From: Polytrichum commune
Lineage: Eukaryota > Streptophyta > Polytrichopsida > Polytrichales > Polytrichaceae
Assembly (NCBI GenBank): GCA_950295325.1
Contig: OX485804.1
Span: forward strand, 31,498,001-31,562,000
Direction: 5' to 3'
Length of the DNA: 64,000 nucleotides
Of this stretch, positions 32,570 through 44,843 are shown piece after piece. The stretch's first letter is position 1. Every line of letters starts with the position of its first letter. The notes beneath the pieces are model-generated. The model was not told the origin of the DNA. It worked only from the letters and a program-made list of their open reading frames with translations, and made no database searches. The translations under genes were made by a program, and so were the position numbers.

Positions 32570-32640
32570 CGAGAATGGTCGGTTAGCATGGTCATGACAA
32601 ACTATGGGAGGGAAAGGATGTGGATTTGAATCCCTCCCCC
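32570..32640 (+). repeat. tRNA-derived SINE head (Pol III A and B boxes)
   Basis: GGTCGGTTAGCATGG (about 32577-32591) resembles an A box, and GGATTTGAATCC (32622-32633) is one base from the B-box consensus GGTTCRANNCC. The ACTATGGGAGG-type middle and the run CCCTCCCCC follow the layout of plant tRNA-related SINEs. The 3' body and any A-tail could not be delimited. Confidence 0.5.
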
Positions 32641-33431
32641 ACTCATGCACCTAAATAACACTAAAATAACATTTTTGCAATAGTGTGCACATTTCCAATC
32701 ATCCCCAACCATTTTTCAAATTACTCTAAGTGTCTTGGACTAGTGCTTAACTCTAAAATATTGAAGCATTGAAGCATCAATATACTAAACTTTGGGTAAT
32801 TATTGGTTTGATGTATCCAAGATGCTTGCACATTCATGAGTGTGTGTTGTCGATAAGCAATGAAACATAGTCAATTTCTACTCTTTGGGGATTCAATCGA
32901 GGCATAATAGCAATTGTTCCATGGGTTTCTAAGAAGTTGCCTGAGGGCAACACCACCACATAGTGGCCTAGGCACAACTATAGGTACAAAGTCCAACCTC
33001 AATAAGCCGTTATTGGGTGGAACCCTATCCACCCCATAAATACCTTAAATCTCCTTGGAAACCAAAGTTGAACAACATGTTGGCTTGATGTGTGAGGTCA
33101 TTGTGATTAGGAACATGTGATCGTAGCCTTGTTTCACTAGGTGAAGGGGATTACATTCGGGTGTGATTCAACGGAATTCAGTGTATTTGAGAATATTGGG
33201 GCACTGTCTATCAACATTGAATCAATTTTTTGGTGGTTATTGTGAGCAAATTGAAGCTCAAGCCTATTCTTTGGAACCTTTATCATGACTCTCTAAGGCC
33301 CATGTGCATATGCTCCAAATCAAAACAATGTTTTAGCTCATGCATAATGCAAAAGTTTTTTTTTAATGTCTAATAAGGAAAGAAAGAAATGATGGCTTCC
33401 TAGGGAAGCAAGCGTGAATGAATAAATACGT

Positions 33432-33778
33432 ATTTAGATAGAATTGGACTAAGTCCAAGTCCCATAATCATAACATGTTGAATGATATCATAGGATCCTA
33501 CGATACGATTGTATGGTAAGATATGCCAATATATACGCATAGTTAAATATGATGATACTTAGCAATTGTTTTGATTGTATATTTATACTATTCATCAATT
33601 ATTTATTTTAATTTAACATCAAAAATTCATTTCACAATATTTTAAAAGCATTAAATCCAAGTAAACACTAAGGATTCGTAGATCTTCCATGAAGTATCAA
33701 AAGTGTATTATAGGATCCTATGATAGAAATGAAGCAACCAAAAGTCTAGATTTTGAAAATATGTTCAGATTTACTTAA
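33432..33778 (+). mobile_element. Rep-B copy 2
   Basis: AGAATTGGACTAAGTCCAAG, ATCATAGGATCCTACGATA, ACTAAGGATTCGTAGAT and AAAAGTCTAGATTTTGAAAA to TTTACTTAA match copies 1 and 3 in the same orientation. Confidence 0.65.
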
Positions 33779-34059
33779 ATACAACATAAGCGTCTCTTCA
33801 CCCATGGGATACTGCCACCTTTCAGTTGTGGACTCTATATGTGCCTATGATGATAAGTAGCAATAATGAACCACTAATCCAAAACTTATAACATTGATTT
33901 GTTGGTTTCCAAAGACCAAATTTGATGTAGATGAATTTCTATCACACTCCATGAACTTTGAAGTCATGAATCAAATTTATGTGCGTGCAACTCATCCAAA
34001 CCCAACATATAACCTAAATCCAACACAACATAACATAGTTGCATATGAAGTAGTTGATA

Positions 34060-34424
34060 TTAAAGTAAAATTGGACTAAGTCCAAGTCCAAATTATAACA
34101 TTTTGAGTTCTATCATAGGATCCTACAATAAGATCGTATGGTAAGATCCTTTAGTAAAATTTGCATAGTTGATTATGATAATACTATAGTAGTTGTTTGA
34201 CTGTATTTTCACTTGTTAACATTTATTTATACAAATGTAACATAAAAATGATATAGTTGTTTTTTTTCCATCATAGTCTAACATCATAACATTCAAGGAA
34301 TCACTAATGATTCACAAACCCCCCCACAAAACCTAAGTATATCATAAGTGTATTGACGGATCTGCCCATAGACTTGAAGCAACCAAAACGTCCAGATTTT
34401 GAAAATATGTCCAAATTTTCTTAA
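34060..34424 (+). mobile_element. Rep-B copy 3
   Basis: TAAAGTAAAATTGGACTAAG, ATCATAGGATCCTACAATA, GTATTGACGGATCTGCCCAT and GTCCAGATTTTGAAAATATG to TTCTTAA. It is only about 280 bp from copy 2 and 50 bp before the Tourist-like element at 34480. Confidence 0.7.
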
Positions 34425-34479
34425 ACATGAATTAAGCGCTCAAATGTATAAGTAAAAGGTGTTGGTTGTGGGTAAGTAA

Positions 34480-34977
34480 GGGCCACTTCACACACACAAG
34501 CCAAGAGCCGTGACCATGAAATTGTGAGAGCCCAAAAGAAAGTGTCCAAAGGCCGTCCCAAGACACCTCCAAAATCATGTAGTGTGGTCACGGATCCTCT
34601 AGTGTAGTGTGAAGCCATATGTGACCGGGCCCTCAACCAAATGCTATTTTCAATGAATTTCTATTCATGCGGGTCGTCACTCATGATAAAAACAGAATAA
34701 ACCAACGGTTGTGAACATTCGGGGTGCCATATATGGTCTCCCAGTTTTCCGTTAGGCCTACCTCCAAGAGGTGGTTTTTGAAAATAATCCGAGTGACCAT
34801 GAAACATGATCCATTTGATGCCATGCAGACTTCACATCCATCTTACGTGCACATACTCCGGTGGTCCCTCAAGCGGAGTGTGAAGTAGCGAAGTTGGACC
34901 GGCTCCGCCTTTTCCACCACCAACAGTGCTTGAAGTGTAATGGTCACGGGCTCTCAGTCCCGTGTGTGAAGTGGCCC
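34480..34977 (-). mobile_element. Tourist-like (PIF/Harbinger) MITE, 498 bp
   Basis: The ends GGGCCACTTCACACAC and GTGTGTGAAGTGGCCC are perfect inverted repeats, flanked by TAA (34477-34479 and 34978-34980). Subterminal repeats continue inward (GCCGTGACCATG / GTAATGGTCACGGGC). Sequence and length match the reversed copy at 58264-58766, and a decayed copy lies at 2587-2923. No transposase is encoded. Confidence 0.9.
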
Positions 34978-35294
34978 TAAGTACTCCTACCTCAACTGTC
35001 CAACTTTCCATTATGTTGTTGAAGTTGTGCCAGTGCTAAATTGCTAATTAATTAATTAATTAATCAGGCTTAATGGTATTTCCGGACAGTTTAGTTTTGT
35101 CAAATTGGATTCAGATGCCGATTCACTGACATGTCAACACCATAAGTCACATCTTCCAGATAGCTTGCATTATACTTAACCCTTCTTAATTAGTACCAGC
35201 ACCACCAAGGTCCAACCTCAACTTTACTTCCAGAGGGTTGACACCCGGGTCCAAGGACCAAGACCAAAGAGGCTCTAAAATTAAGTGATCCTAT

Positions 35295-35530
35295 TGGACG
35301 AGACCAGAATTTTGGACCCGAGGAGGGTTAAGTTTACACTAGCGTCCGAGCCCCAATTTTTTGTTAAAAAAAGTGGTGCCAATATCTTGACAAATCTTGG
35401 TGGTCCCGACTCCCAACCAATAGAATACTCTTATTTTCTAGTTTGAAAAATAGGACTTCAAGCTTGGTGCCGATCTACATAGAATCCAAAGTTGAGGATG
35501 CTAAGGGGTGTCTTGAATCCCAAGTTTCCT
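35295..35530 (+). repeat. Dispersed degenerate repeat, family G copy 1
   Basis: CTATTGG, TTTGGACCC, TTTACACTAG, AAATCTTG(T/G)TGGT, CCCAACCAA/CCCAAGAAA and GAATCCCAAGTTCC(T) appear in the same order in 59530-59770. Diverged. Confidence 0.45.
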
Positions 35531-36012
35531 AGAGTGAGTTTTAAATTAGGGTCTTCTCGAGGGATATACTGATGTAATCGATGTGTTTGGGCCCTATTGT
35601 AAATCGACCCTTGTTTATCACATCAAATAGGGAAGAAAAAAAATTGAACTAATGAGGATGGCACCTGCATGTAAACCATTTAGTGTAGATCATCATGTGA
35701 AATTAGTCACAAAGTGTTGTAACTCCTTACAGTGAATCTAACTATTTCAACATCAAGACTTTGTCACGTCGTACATAAATATACTATTAACTATTTGTGT
35801 TGTACTCGTCAAAGATCACATCTTTAGTATTAACAAATTCAACAATATATAGCACTACATAACTCCACACATCACCCATACTACCTAACCGAAACACAAA
35901 AATGTTAGCATGCACAACAACCCAAACAAATGAAATCTATGAAGACATTACTGAAACTGGTGTTGTTTGGTTTTACACAAAATGACATTTTTTTTATTTC
36001 ACTGTCTTCTTT

Positions 36013-36430
36013 TGTGTCATGTGTTGTACCCCCATTGGTAAAGACCGTGATCAATTCAACGTGGGAGCTAGCTTTCAGCACTCAAAGTGTCCAACCCAAC
36101 AACACTTTGCAATAGTGTTATTCCTTTGCTTGTGTGTGTGGAAATTTTTTATTGACATATGGGCAAGGCTTGATTCCAAAGATCCAGAATATTATCCGGT
36201 CCATGAGTGGTCTCACAACATCCTCAACACTTGGGAGCTTTCAAATTCAGCGCCTCGTTCATTTACCTAATTGTGTCACATGCCGTACCCCCGTTGATCA
36301 AGACCATGATCAATCCAACATGGCAATCAGCTTTCGGAACTCTCAAAGTGTCAAACCAAACAACACTCTACTAGTAGGTGTATTCCTTATTCCTTTGCTT
36401 GTGTGGAGAGTTTCATTGACGCCTGGGAAG
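36013..36430 (+). repeat. Direct repeat, two diverged copies about 260 bp apart
   Basis: TGTGTCATGTGTTGTACCCC ... GTGATCAATTCAACGTGG ... CAACACT ... TTCCTTTGCTTGTGTG at 36013-36145 is repeated as TGTGTCACATGCCGTACCCC ... ATGATCAATCCAACATGG ... TTCCTTTGCTTGTGTG at 36274-36405. Confidence 0.65.
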
Positions 36431-36479
36431 TGGTCTCGAAACCAACCGTCTCATTGAGTTGGAGCTTTGAATTTCAACG

Positions 36480-38989
36480 TGGACAACAAGTAAGGCTATT
36501 TAGGGACCAGTTTTACGGGGTGAACGATGGTGGTGGTGAGAGCCGAGGGCATGGGTGAAGGACATGAGACAATTATAAGCTTTTGAAGCCACGGAGGAAT
36601 ATTGTGTGGAAAGGGTGGGAGTCGGGACTTGGGTGGGGCCGGGTTGACCTAAAAGACGAGGGAGGAGTTTGGGGAGGGAGGGCGGGTACTTATATACCTA
36701 GTCCACCCCCCCTCTAGCGTAGGTAGGGTTCCTTAGCCCGCTCTCGCCTTCAACTCCCTAGCTATAATAGGGCCCTTAAATTTGGTGTGCCCAAATTCCT
36801 CTCACCGACCAAATCCATGCCCAACTCATTATTCGAGCTCCGTTACACGCCTTGGATCGGTCCGGCCGGGGGCACGATTTTGCATCCAATTTGGTTCCCC
36901 AACCTCCCTCGTAGGCTGCCGAATTTGGTCCCTAAGTGCGCACCACAACCTCTTGCGCGTGATTTTGGTCCCCCCTTCTCTCATCACCGTGGGGTGATGT
37001 TATGCTCTATTCTATTTCATCGTATTTTGTTTCCCTCATTTGGGATGATACGGGATTGACCAGTTCCAAGGAGGATGAATGAAAAATCTAAAAGACAAAC
37101 CCATTTGGAAGGGGAGTTCTATATATGGGGCCACTCGAGCTTGTCACACCGCCACGTAAGGAATTAGAACGAGGACCGAGAAACAAGCAACCGAGACCCA
37201 AGGACAACCCCCCGCCCGGCTCATGTTCTTCGTCTTCGACCACTTTTGAGTGTCCCCCAAAGGTTGGACCAAGACTAGCAAACGATCAAGGAGCCTAGCT
37301 AGCTATTTGGTTATAACCACGAGGATGGATTATATTCCGTTCTAATTAGAATCGGATCGGCGAAGAATGGGTATAAGTCTCGAACTCACCAACATTGTCA
37401 ACTCGGAGGGGTGGTGTAAGTTACGTCCACTTAGACCTTGACCTCACAACTAGCCTTGACCATGGAATGGATGGTGTGGCCCGGGACCTTGCTTTCATGC
37501 TCGGACCATGGCAAAGTGCGTCATGGGGCGGCCTTCTTTTAGTGGAACTCATACATCACATGATCATACAAGAGACCGCCCTTCCCTTCCCTTCCCTTTC
37601 CTTTCCATCCTAAATGTATCATGTGGAGCCCTTTCGGCAATGAAAACCATGACCTACTTTACTCTCAACCTACCTATATTGGTGTAGAAGTTCCAAGATT
37701 TGTTAAAGTACGGCGTACGCTTTGTGTATAGGTATTTGAGGTGGATTTTGTAGCACACATTGTTGTTTTCTACTCTAATTTGAGGCCTATGATGTGTAGA
37801 TGTTTTGATCAATGTTGGACTAGTATTTTGGTGGATATCTCAAGGTGAGAGAATATTTATGTATTTGGGTCCATATCATTTTGAACCATATTCATACAAA
37901 GATGGTTTTTACCTAGGTTTGCTTATGCCGGTTTCACTCAAAGTCGTTCATACCTTGCTCCATATATCTAAGTGGAAAGCCTTTGGGATTGCAACTTCAT
38001 TGCATGTGTGTACAATGGTGGTTGGGAATGGTGGCTTCTTTCCTTCATTCCCTATATTTCGATCGTTTGTTGAAAGTAACATGCATCAGACTCTTGCAAG
38101 AATAAACTTAAAGCTTGAAGGGGTTTGGTTGCGACAAGATGAATTTCATTATACATCACAATTACGACAATGTGAGTATTGATAGAGAGACGGAGTTGCT
38201 TGGAAACAACATGTGTGGCAACCAAGTCATAGCAGGAAGGTGGGAATGTGGACAACGAACCAGAAAGGACAAAGAGCATGATCAACCATGGCTAGGTGAT
38301 TGATGCAAAAGAAGTGACGTGGAAATGTGCTTATGGGGACCTGATGAAAAATGCAAGGTTTTGGGCTCGCACAATCACACTACACCTACACAACAATTCT
38401 TCATCCTCTACTATACGAGGGTAGGTGTCCACATAGCCACATCACAAATGATGCAATGCATCATGCGCCATTTGATGTCCTCAAAGGCTTTCCGATACGA
38501 ATAGTAACATAAAATCGACCAAAACAAGAAAACATATTGTAAATTTATAAACCCTCCCATGGCATTACAAGCATGAAGAAGCCTATCGATAACGAACTTG
38601 TTGTCGCCTTGCATCTATACGAAGAACAAAAGAAAGTTGAAGTTCAGAATGAGGTGGAAGTCAAAGAAGAGGACACATGCTCTTCCAAAATTTATCTCCT
38701 CCCTAAAACCCTGCTAATATGGATTAGCAAACATTTCATTCAAGATTTGGTCGTGTTTATATTGAGCTAAGGGTTGGTTACATGCCCTTGTGATAAGTAA
38801 AAACCCATGGCTGAGAAGTTGCCATTATATATGCAACAAACGACAAGGACATTTGTGCAAGGAGATGGATTAGCATCACTGTTGCACATACTGCTTTGCC
38901 AAACAAAATTACGTGGACTAAAAAGTCTAGCAAAGGCTAGTAAGATTGGAGTAACGTGGGGTTGTGGCTGAGAATTTTGAAGGCTCTTG
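36480..38989. other. No gene recognised; moderately GC-rich
   Basis: It contains open frames up to 125 codons (37805-38182 plus) with no recognisable domain, TATA-like TATATACC near 36693, and TATATATGG near 37122. It may be old retroelement sequence. Nothing can be named. Confidence 0.35.
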
Positions 38990-39290
38990 TGAAGACTAGA
39001 TTCAAATTGACATGCAAGTATATGTGGACAAACCACTTGTCCAAAAATAGTAGGGGTGTGTATTTGTGGGGATAACAACATCAAAAACAATAACTCAACA
39101 ACAACCACAATTTTGAATGGTTGTATTCCATGTTCGCCAACCGCCATGTTTGTGTAGTTTTGTGATCTAGTGTATGTTATATTGGCGGTTGGAATTATCC
39201 AAAATTCATGCATAAATCCAAATATAGTGATATCCAAGTTTTGGGCTCAAAGGTTGTACTTTCCCAAGAGACTCTTGAGTTCTCTGCAAC
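38990..39290 (-). repeat. Dispersed repeat, family C copy 2
   Basis: The reverse strand matches 17400-17690 (GGCGGTTGGCGAACATGGAA, TACACTAGATCACAAAACTA, TTTGGACAAGTGGTTTGTCC). The 156-codon minus frame over it is therefore repeat sequence. Confidence 0.6.
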
Positions 39291-40132
39291 AATTAATCTT
39301 TGCTAAAGTTGGAAACGCTCTAGGCTAGAAGCCCGTGTGCCCTCATGCTCTACTTGGGCCGTAGCGAAGGTGGATTCATAGACCTTGGGAGGTGTATTTG
39401 AAACCAAACCCGTATGTATCGGTTGTTGTCAGATGTTTTGTTTGTGTTTTCACTATCAGTATTCATTTGCGCAAGGAATACCCTACCATGATAGCAGGTT
39501 GGGTGGAAAATACTTCAAAAACAATCAAACCTTATTTTGGAGGAAATTATCATACTAGATGGTCCAAATGAAAAAAGAATGATCTAAATGCCCAAATCGT
39601 TTAAAAATTTTGATGCATTGAAAACCTCAATCCAAAATCATGAATGAATTAAAAAAAATTAAAAATTAAAAATTACAGTACATGGATTTGTATGTAGGAC
39701 ATCCTATGTGCCTAACTGGATAACTATACATGTACACATTTGCCTCATTTTTCAAAAAAATAATTAGAAAACGCCTAAGCCCTTTTTTCAAAATCAAATA
39801 ATGATCGGACAAAATATGGCCAAACCTACGATATAATGAATGAGCAAATATGACTCCCCAATTGGTTTGTGGGGAATCCGAGCATGAGATTGCAACTTTG
39901 GTGGCACGTATGGGGCTTGCAATGATTTCGGGTATTGGGCTCCAAGCCTAGGGATGCCCATATGGTGCTTGCTTTGCAACTACACTAGACCCTCGCCCGC
40001 CACAAAGGGTTGCAAGTGATTATGGAGAATGTTGTCGAAGAATCTTGTTACCGGTGTGTTCTACTCCCAATGCTTGTGAGAGTGTGGAAGCGCTCAACCC
40101 CGGCCAAGCGGAGTGTCCATACACTACACCAT

Positions 40133-40355
40133 TGATGGAATTTAGCGTCACTTGCTATTTGGAATTACGCGATGCAATAACTTCTTATTCATGAGTTCAA
40201 GTTTTACTAACAAAACTTGAATAGGTTGTTTGAACATTATAGAAACATAAATGACGGTTCTACCTGGTATAATATTTCATTCTATATAATTGATTGTAAC
40301 ATTGTGTAACTTTGAATAGTAAGTGGCATTGAACACCATAAACATTGGTGTTTAT
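40133..40355 (+). mobile_element. Family F3 MITE, diverged copy
   Basis: ACTACACC...AGCGTCACTTGCTATTTGGA followed by ATTACGCGATGCAATA at left is mirrored by TAACATTGTGTAACTTTGAATAGTAAGTGGCA at right, as in 12025-12249. Confidence 0.55.
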
Positions 40356-41094
40356 ACCCATAATTGACGAGGTTGCGTAGCCTAAGTAGTGTTGTCGTTT
40401 TTATGAAGAATTCATTACACTTCATTGTGCCATAGCGTAAGTTTGAAACATGGGTGAAATTCCTTGAACCTGAGTCATCTTTTAATTCAGAACTTGGAGA
40501 TACCCTTAGTATCTAGAATAAGGTTTGATGCATGGGAGCTTTCACCCTAGCTCCCGGCTTGACCTATCCATGGCTAGCTTGGCCCCCCAATCCTAGTATG
40601 ACAAACTAGTAAGTTTATCGTTTATAAACCAACTCCATTATTAGCATGTTCCTTTTAGCCTTGACAAAACTTGGATCACAATATGCATAGTCTCACAAAC
40701 TCATATTCTAGCCAAATCACCTTGGATTTGATTGAGAGACTTTGCACAAATCAACTCTATTGATTTGTTGTTTGACGTTTCAAATTTGCAATGGGTGTCA
40801 TTATTGAGGTGTTGTGCCTTTACCCTCTCCCATAGTGGGGGCCCCTTCTCACTCCAAAACCCAAGGACTTGAAATTTGTTGCAATGTAATGTGGTCCTAT
40901 TGTGGACACTTCCGACTCCGAAAATAATCTTGGTCGTCGGATCGAATAAAGAAATTCGTCACCCAGATAGCAATCACAAATCACTCACAATATCATTTCA
41001 TATTCCAAAGTGAAGTTAAAATGCCAAAAGGTGTAGGAGGTTAAAGTGAAGATCTCTTTCTCACTAAGCAATCACTCATGCCCTCCCAAATGTG

Positions 41095-41240
41095 TTAAAT
41101 TATTGAACAAAGAATAGCGTTTATTATTTGAGCACATAGTCCAATCCCATTGTGACAAGTATCCCTTGAGCCCCCATTTTTTTTTTATCATAAGCCTTCC
41201 TTATTACACTCAAATGCATGCGGCCAATTAAGAAGAGTGA
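41095..41240 (+). repeat. Rep-A copy 6 (tail half)
   Basis: TTTGAGCACATAGTCCAATC ... CACTCAAATGCATGCGGCCAATTAAGAAGAGTGAC follows the Rep-A tail order in diverged form. Confidence 0.4.
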
Positions 41241-41561
41241 CAACGAGGTGGCAACATAAGGCCCACTTACCCTTAGCCTAGTTGTGAGGGCAAAGAGGAT
41301 TGTGGCTTCAAGACAAGAGATGCTTCAAGGCATGCATTGGGACGGGGGAATATTTGTGAGCACTTATGATAAGGTCGGTTGCACTCTATCTCCGATCGAT
41401 GTCTTAACCACTTCGACTCAGTTCGCCGCGTCCCATAACTTAAGGTACTACTCCACCACACAACAAAACAATTCGATGCCCAACGTGTTCCAAGTCATGG
41501 ATCATGGAACCATTTGTGGTAGTTAACACTTGCACATAATTATGAAGAATATTATCATAGA

Positions 41562-41822
41562 AGAAGAAGAAGAAGAAGCCGCCCGTATGGGGCTTTAGAG
41601 ACACGTAAATTATGAAATGTTGTTGTCAATTTCATCTTAACTCCTAAATGCTCAAGGAGCTTAAATGTGTCTTGATAAGGTCATTTCAAGATGAAGAAGA
41701 AGAAGAAGAAGCCCGTATGGGGCTTTAGAGACACGTAAATTATGAAATGTTGTTGTCAATTTCATCTTAACTCCTAAATGCTTAAGGAGCTTAAATGTGT
41801 CTTGATAAGGTCATTTCAAGAT
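41562..41822 (+). repeat. Near-perfect 130-bp tandem duplication bounded by GAA repeats
   Basis: GCCCGTATGGGGCTTTAGAG through CAAGATG(A/G) occurs twice with a 130-base period, and I see one difference (CTCAAGG / CTTAAGG). Each copy starts after an (AGA)n run. TTAACTCCTAAATGC also pairs with GCATTTAGGAGTTAA at 41845-41859. Confidence 0.9.
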
Positions 41823-41933
41823 GGTCAATGGGTAGGCATTTAGGAGTTAAGGCACTTTGTAGAAACAAAAAGCTAATTGATTTTATTTATTTATCTTGTT
41901 TACTAATGAACTTCTTCGTTTAAAGAATAGGAC

Positions 41934-42429
41934 CCTAGGGTGTGCACTATTCATTAAAACCAAGCATCACGTGCGTGCATGCCCCTTATTAAAATACCCC
42001 TGTATACATTTTATTTTTGCTAAAATCAAGCAATATACTTACAAATCTCATTGCTTCAAAATACATTTCCATACATACACAAGGGTCCAAAAACAAATAC
42101 AAAAATTGTATATAACATGTGTACAAATGTTTGGAAATGCAAAAATATGGCCCTATTATATGTATAATATCAAATCATGGATTTTTAGTTATAAAGTCGT
42201 TACTTAGTGGATGAAAAAACACATGATTCTTGGTCCAGGTCTAACTTGAACGCGTAAACACGTAAATGCGTACTTTACATATATTTTTCTATAGCCTCAT
42301 GTATATCTACTTCTTGCTTAATAGCAATATGTCTCTTGTACGTACATTTTGTACATGCTTGTTTTAAATAATACCCCTTTTGTGCACCCACGTGTATAAA
42401 TACAGTACTTGAACAGTGCACTCCCTGGG
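41934..42429 (-). mobile_element. 496-bp hAT-like MITE, copy 2 (reversed)
   Basis: Same length as, and nearly the same sequence as, 8343-8838 on the opposite strand. The target duplication is AATAGGAC (41926-41933 and 42430-42437). One terminus is mutated (CCTAGGGTGTGCAC instead of CTCAGGGAGTGCAC), the other is intact (CCCAGGGAGTGCAC). The shared minus/plus frame LFIKTKHHVRACPLL is not coding. Confidence 0.85.
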
Positions 42430-43529
42430 AATAGGACGCAAATAGGGTGCAGTTATGGTCAAGTACATGAAGGAACTTACAATATTGTTTGATGCAGAAT
42501 ATGAAATTTTAGCCTGCATTTATATACAAATGATTTTTAATTACTCAAACCGTGTTGTGCTTAAGTTTGGTACGAGCTTGGAACATATTTCCCTAAAATA
42601 AGATATTTAGATGGAATGTTTATGAATATATGCAACCATTGTATGATACATGGATTTTTGCCATGTCAAGTTGTTGCATTATATTGAGCTTTGAACTGTA
42701 TGGATGCAATCTTTTAAGGCGTTTTTTTTTGGTTCTCTCCTCATTTAAGTAATGGACATTTGGGCTATGGAAATATTTCACCTTCAGTCATCTCAAATTA
42801 TTTTTCTACCTTTGAGGATGAAGCAAAACCAAAACCGCATGAAGAATAGTCTCAAATTTGGTGCATGCTAAACAAACATTAGGATCTGGAAATTCATGGA
42901 GAGTAATTATGATAAAGGTAGGTGATGCTTAACCCATCACTTTGAATATTGAACACTTGTTGCTATTAGAATTCAAAGTTTTGGATGATTGTCATTTATA
43001 GTTGTCATGTGGAATTAAGGGATTCCAACGCACTGGAATATGTATGCAAAAGTTATAAGGACTCAAACTTTAATTGGTAGATGACCCGAAACCAAACATG
43101 AACTTGATGTTAATGCAATCAACATTCACAAAACAATGTGTACTTATTATGCAAACTTTCAAGATGTTAGTTTTGAGTGGGGTCTTGGTCTTAACTTCAT
43201 CTACCCTCGTGGCTTTGAAACATGTAAGCTACATCGATGTCTGCAATTAGGTTGTATTTGCAGATAGATTGCATCTTTATCCATGCAAATTACCTTGGTT
43301 CAAAACCATACACAAACTTGTAACTTTGTAAACTTTATTCATACGTATAGCAACCACATTCCAAAAATAATAAAAATCATGTATTTGTTACTGTGTTAAT
43401 AAATACCCAAAATAGTGTGGAATGTCGATAAACTAGCATGGGGCAACCTAATTACACATATGAATACAACTAACTTTCTTGACCATTGGAGTGGAGGTCA
43501 TGTGAACATGTGTTGTTTGGATTCTTTTC
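42430..43529. other. No gene recognised
   Basis: AT-rich unassigned sequence. Confidence 0.4.
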
Positions 43530-43745
43530 TCTGTGCACCCACTTCTCGTAGGATATGAAACACACAACTAATGCAAGATCATTAGCAATTCCAAATCTTA
43601 CCCGAAGTTGTTTGCCTCATAATATTTGGACCTCATATGAATATCTTATTCATTAAACTTGTAGTTCAATCAATCTCACATAAATGTCTTTTTGGTGTCC
43701 ATTCTTAGATCCACACCTAACCACATACCACTCAATTTAGGTGTC
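43530..43745 (+). repeat. Rep-A copy 7 (internally deleted)
   Basis: CACCCACTTCTCGTAGGATA, GCAAGATCATTAGCAATTCC, ATATGAATATCTTATTCATTA, then CACACCTAACCACATACCAC. The central 100 bases are missing. Confidence 0.7.
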
Positions 43746-43897
43746 AAGGATTCTTGTTGTGTTGGAATCACATGTCAACATACCTTATCATGTGGACCAA
43801 CAAAGACCCGACTTTGATGGAATCAAACAGTTTAGTGTTCAATCCTAATAACCCCCCAAGCAAATTCCTTGCTTCAAATAAATTGCTGCTAAGTGGT

Positions 43898-43920
43898 AAA
43901 AAAAAAAAAAAAAAAAAAAA
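43898..43920 (+). repeat. 23-base poly(A) tract
   Basis: An uninterrupted A-run. It could be the tail of a retroposed insert, but no body or target duplication was identified. Confidence 0.9.
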
Positions 43921-44528
43921 GAGTTTGGGGACTCCGCTTGATTATACATGAATGAGAAATTATGGATGACATTAGGTTTACATTGGATGTTGGATTAGGT
44001 GTCTGTTGTTGCTCTCAATGGTGTTGTTTGCTCTTTGCTTGCTAGGTGGTTTAGGGTTTGTGGGAGGCAACAAGTTGCTTTGTATCCACTTGCTCAATGA
44101 GAAATGGTAGTAGGGTTCACAAGTTTAGTTAATGACCACAACTTTGCAATCAAAATGTGATCCAACTATGTGTAAAGATAATCAAGATATTATTTTATAA
44201 TAACTAGAGAGTGTGGGAAAATCCACACATGGGCCATTTGTACGGTTTCAAACAAAATTGAGTACATTGTACACAAACTCAACTTCGGCTCCCATTGTCA
44301 GCCGATTCAAATCACGAACAAAGTGATGAAGTGATCAAAACAAGAGTCCAAGTAATCAATTGCATAATTGTGAAACCAAAAAGTGAGAAGGAAATAGGGT
44401 TTCTAAGTTAGGAAATGTCAAAGTGGTTAGGGTTGCAGTACTCGCTTTCGTTCGCCACCACTCTTCTAACATCAACATCTGTGTGTGCATTGCGTAGTTG
44501 AGAACATCGTGATATTTCTTGTGCATTG

Positions 44529-44843
44529 TGTAGCTTTCAACATGATAATGATTCCAAAAACACGAGCAAGAGCGTGCAAGAATGTTTGGCTTCACAGTCA
44601 TTTCAACTCCTTTAATGACCTACACAACCTCCAGATTTGAATATCATTGAACACTTTTGGGCACTTCTCAAATTGCACTTAAACGCATTTACAACACCCC
44701 CAAGAGGTATCCAAGAATTGTGGGAGCGTGTGTGTTCAGTGTATCCCAATTTCAGTGAACAAGATTGCATGGCATTTTATGAGAGCATGTCACAAAGAAT
44801 TAACGTTGTGTTGAAGAATAAGGGTTACTTGACCAATTACTAA
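44529..44843 (+). pseudogene. Tc1/mariner transposase, C-terminal relic
   Basis: In one frame from about 44535 the sequence reads FQHDNDSKNTSKSVQEC..., two stops (TAATGA), then PTQPPDLNIIEHFWALLKLH and on to SMSQRINVVLKNKGYLTNY and a stop at 44841-44843. This matches the second half of the Tc1-like DDE catalytic domain: the DN of the second catalytic Asp block, the conserved P(D)LN-IEH-W block that carries the third acidic residue, and the basic C-terminal helix. Known Tc1 transposases have a Trp-Pro pair where the TGA stop now stands. The N-terminal half and terminal repeats were not found, so this is an inactive fragment. Confidence 0.8.

Noticed and set aside
37805-38182. 125-codon plus-strand open frame
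   Set aside because: No recognisable domain, no splice or promoter support, low-complexity surroundings.
38767-39237. 156-codon minus-strand open frame
   Set aside because: Lies in family C repeat sequence; the other copy is open in a different phase, so it is not a conserved protein.
43898-43920. Poly(A) tract as a retrocopy tail
   Set aside because: No recognisable body and no target duplication; only the homopolymer is supported.
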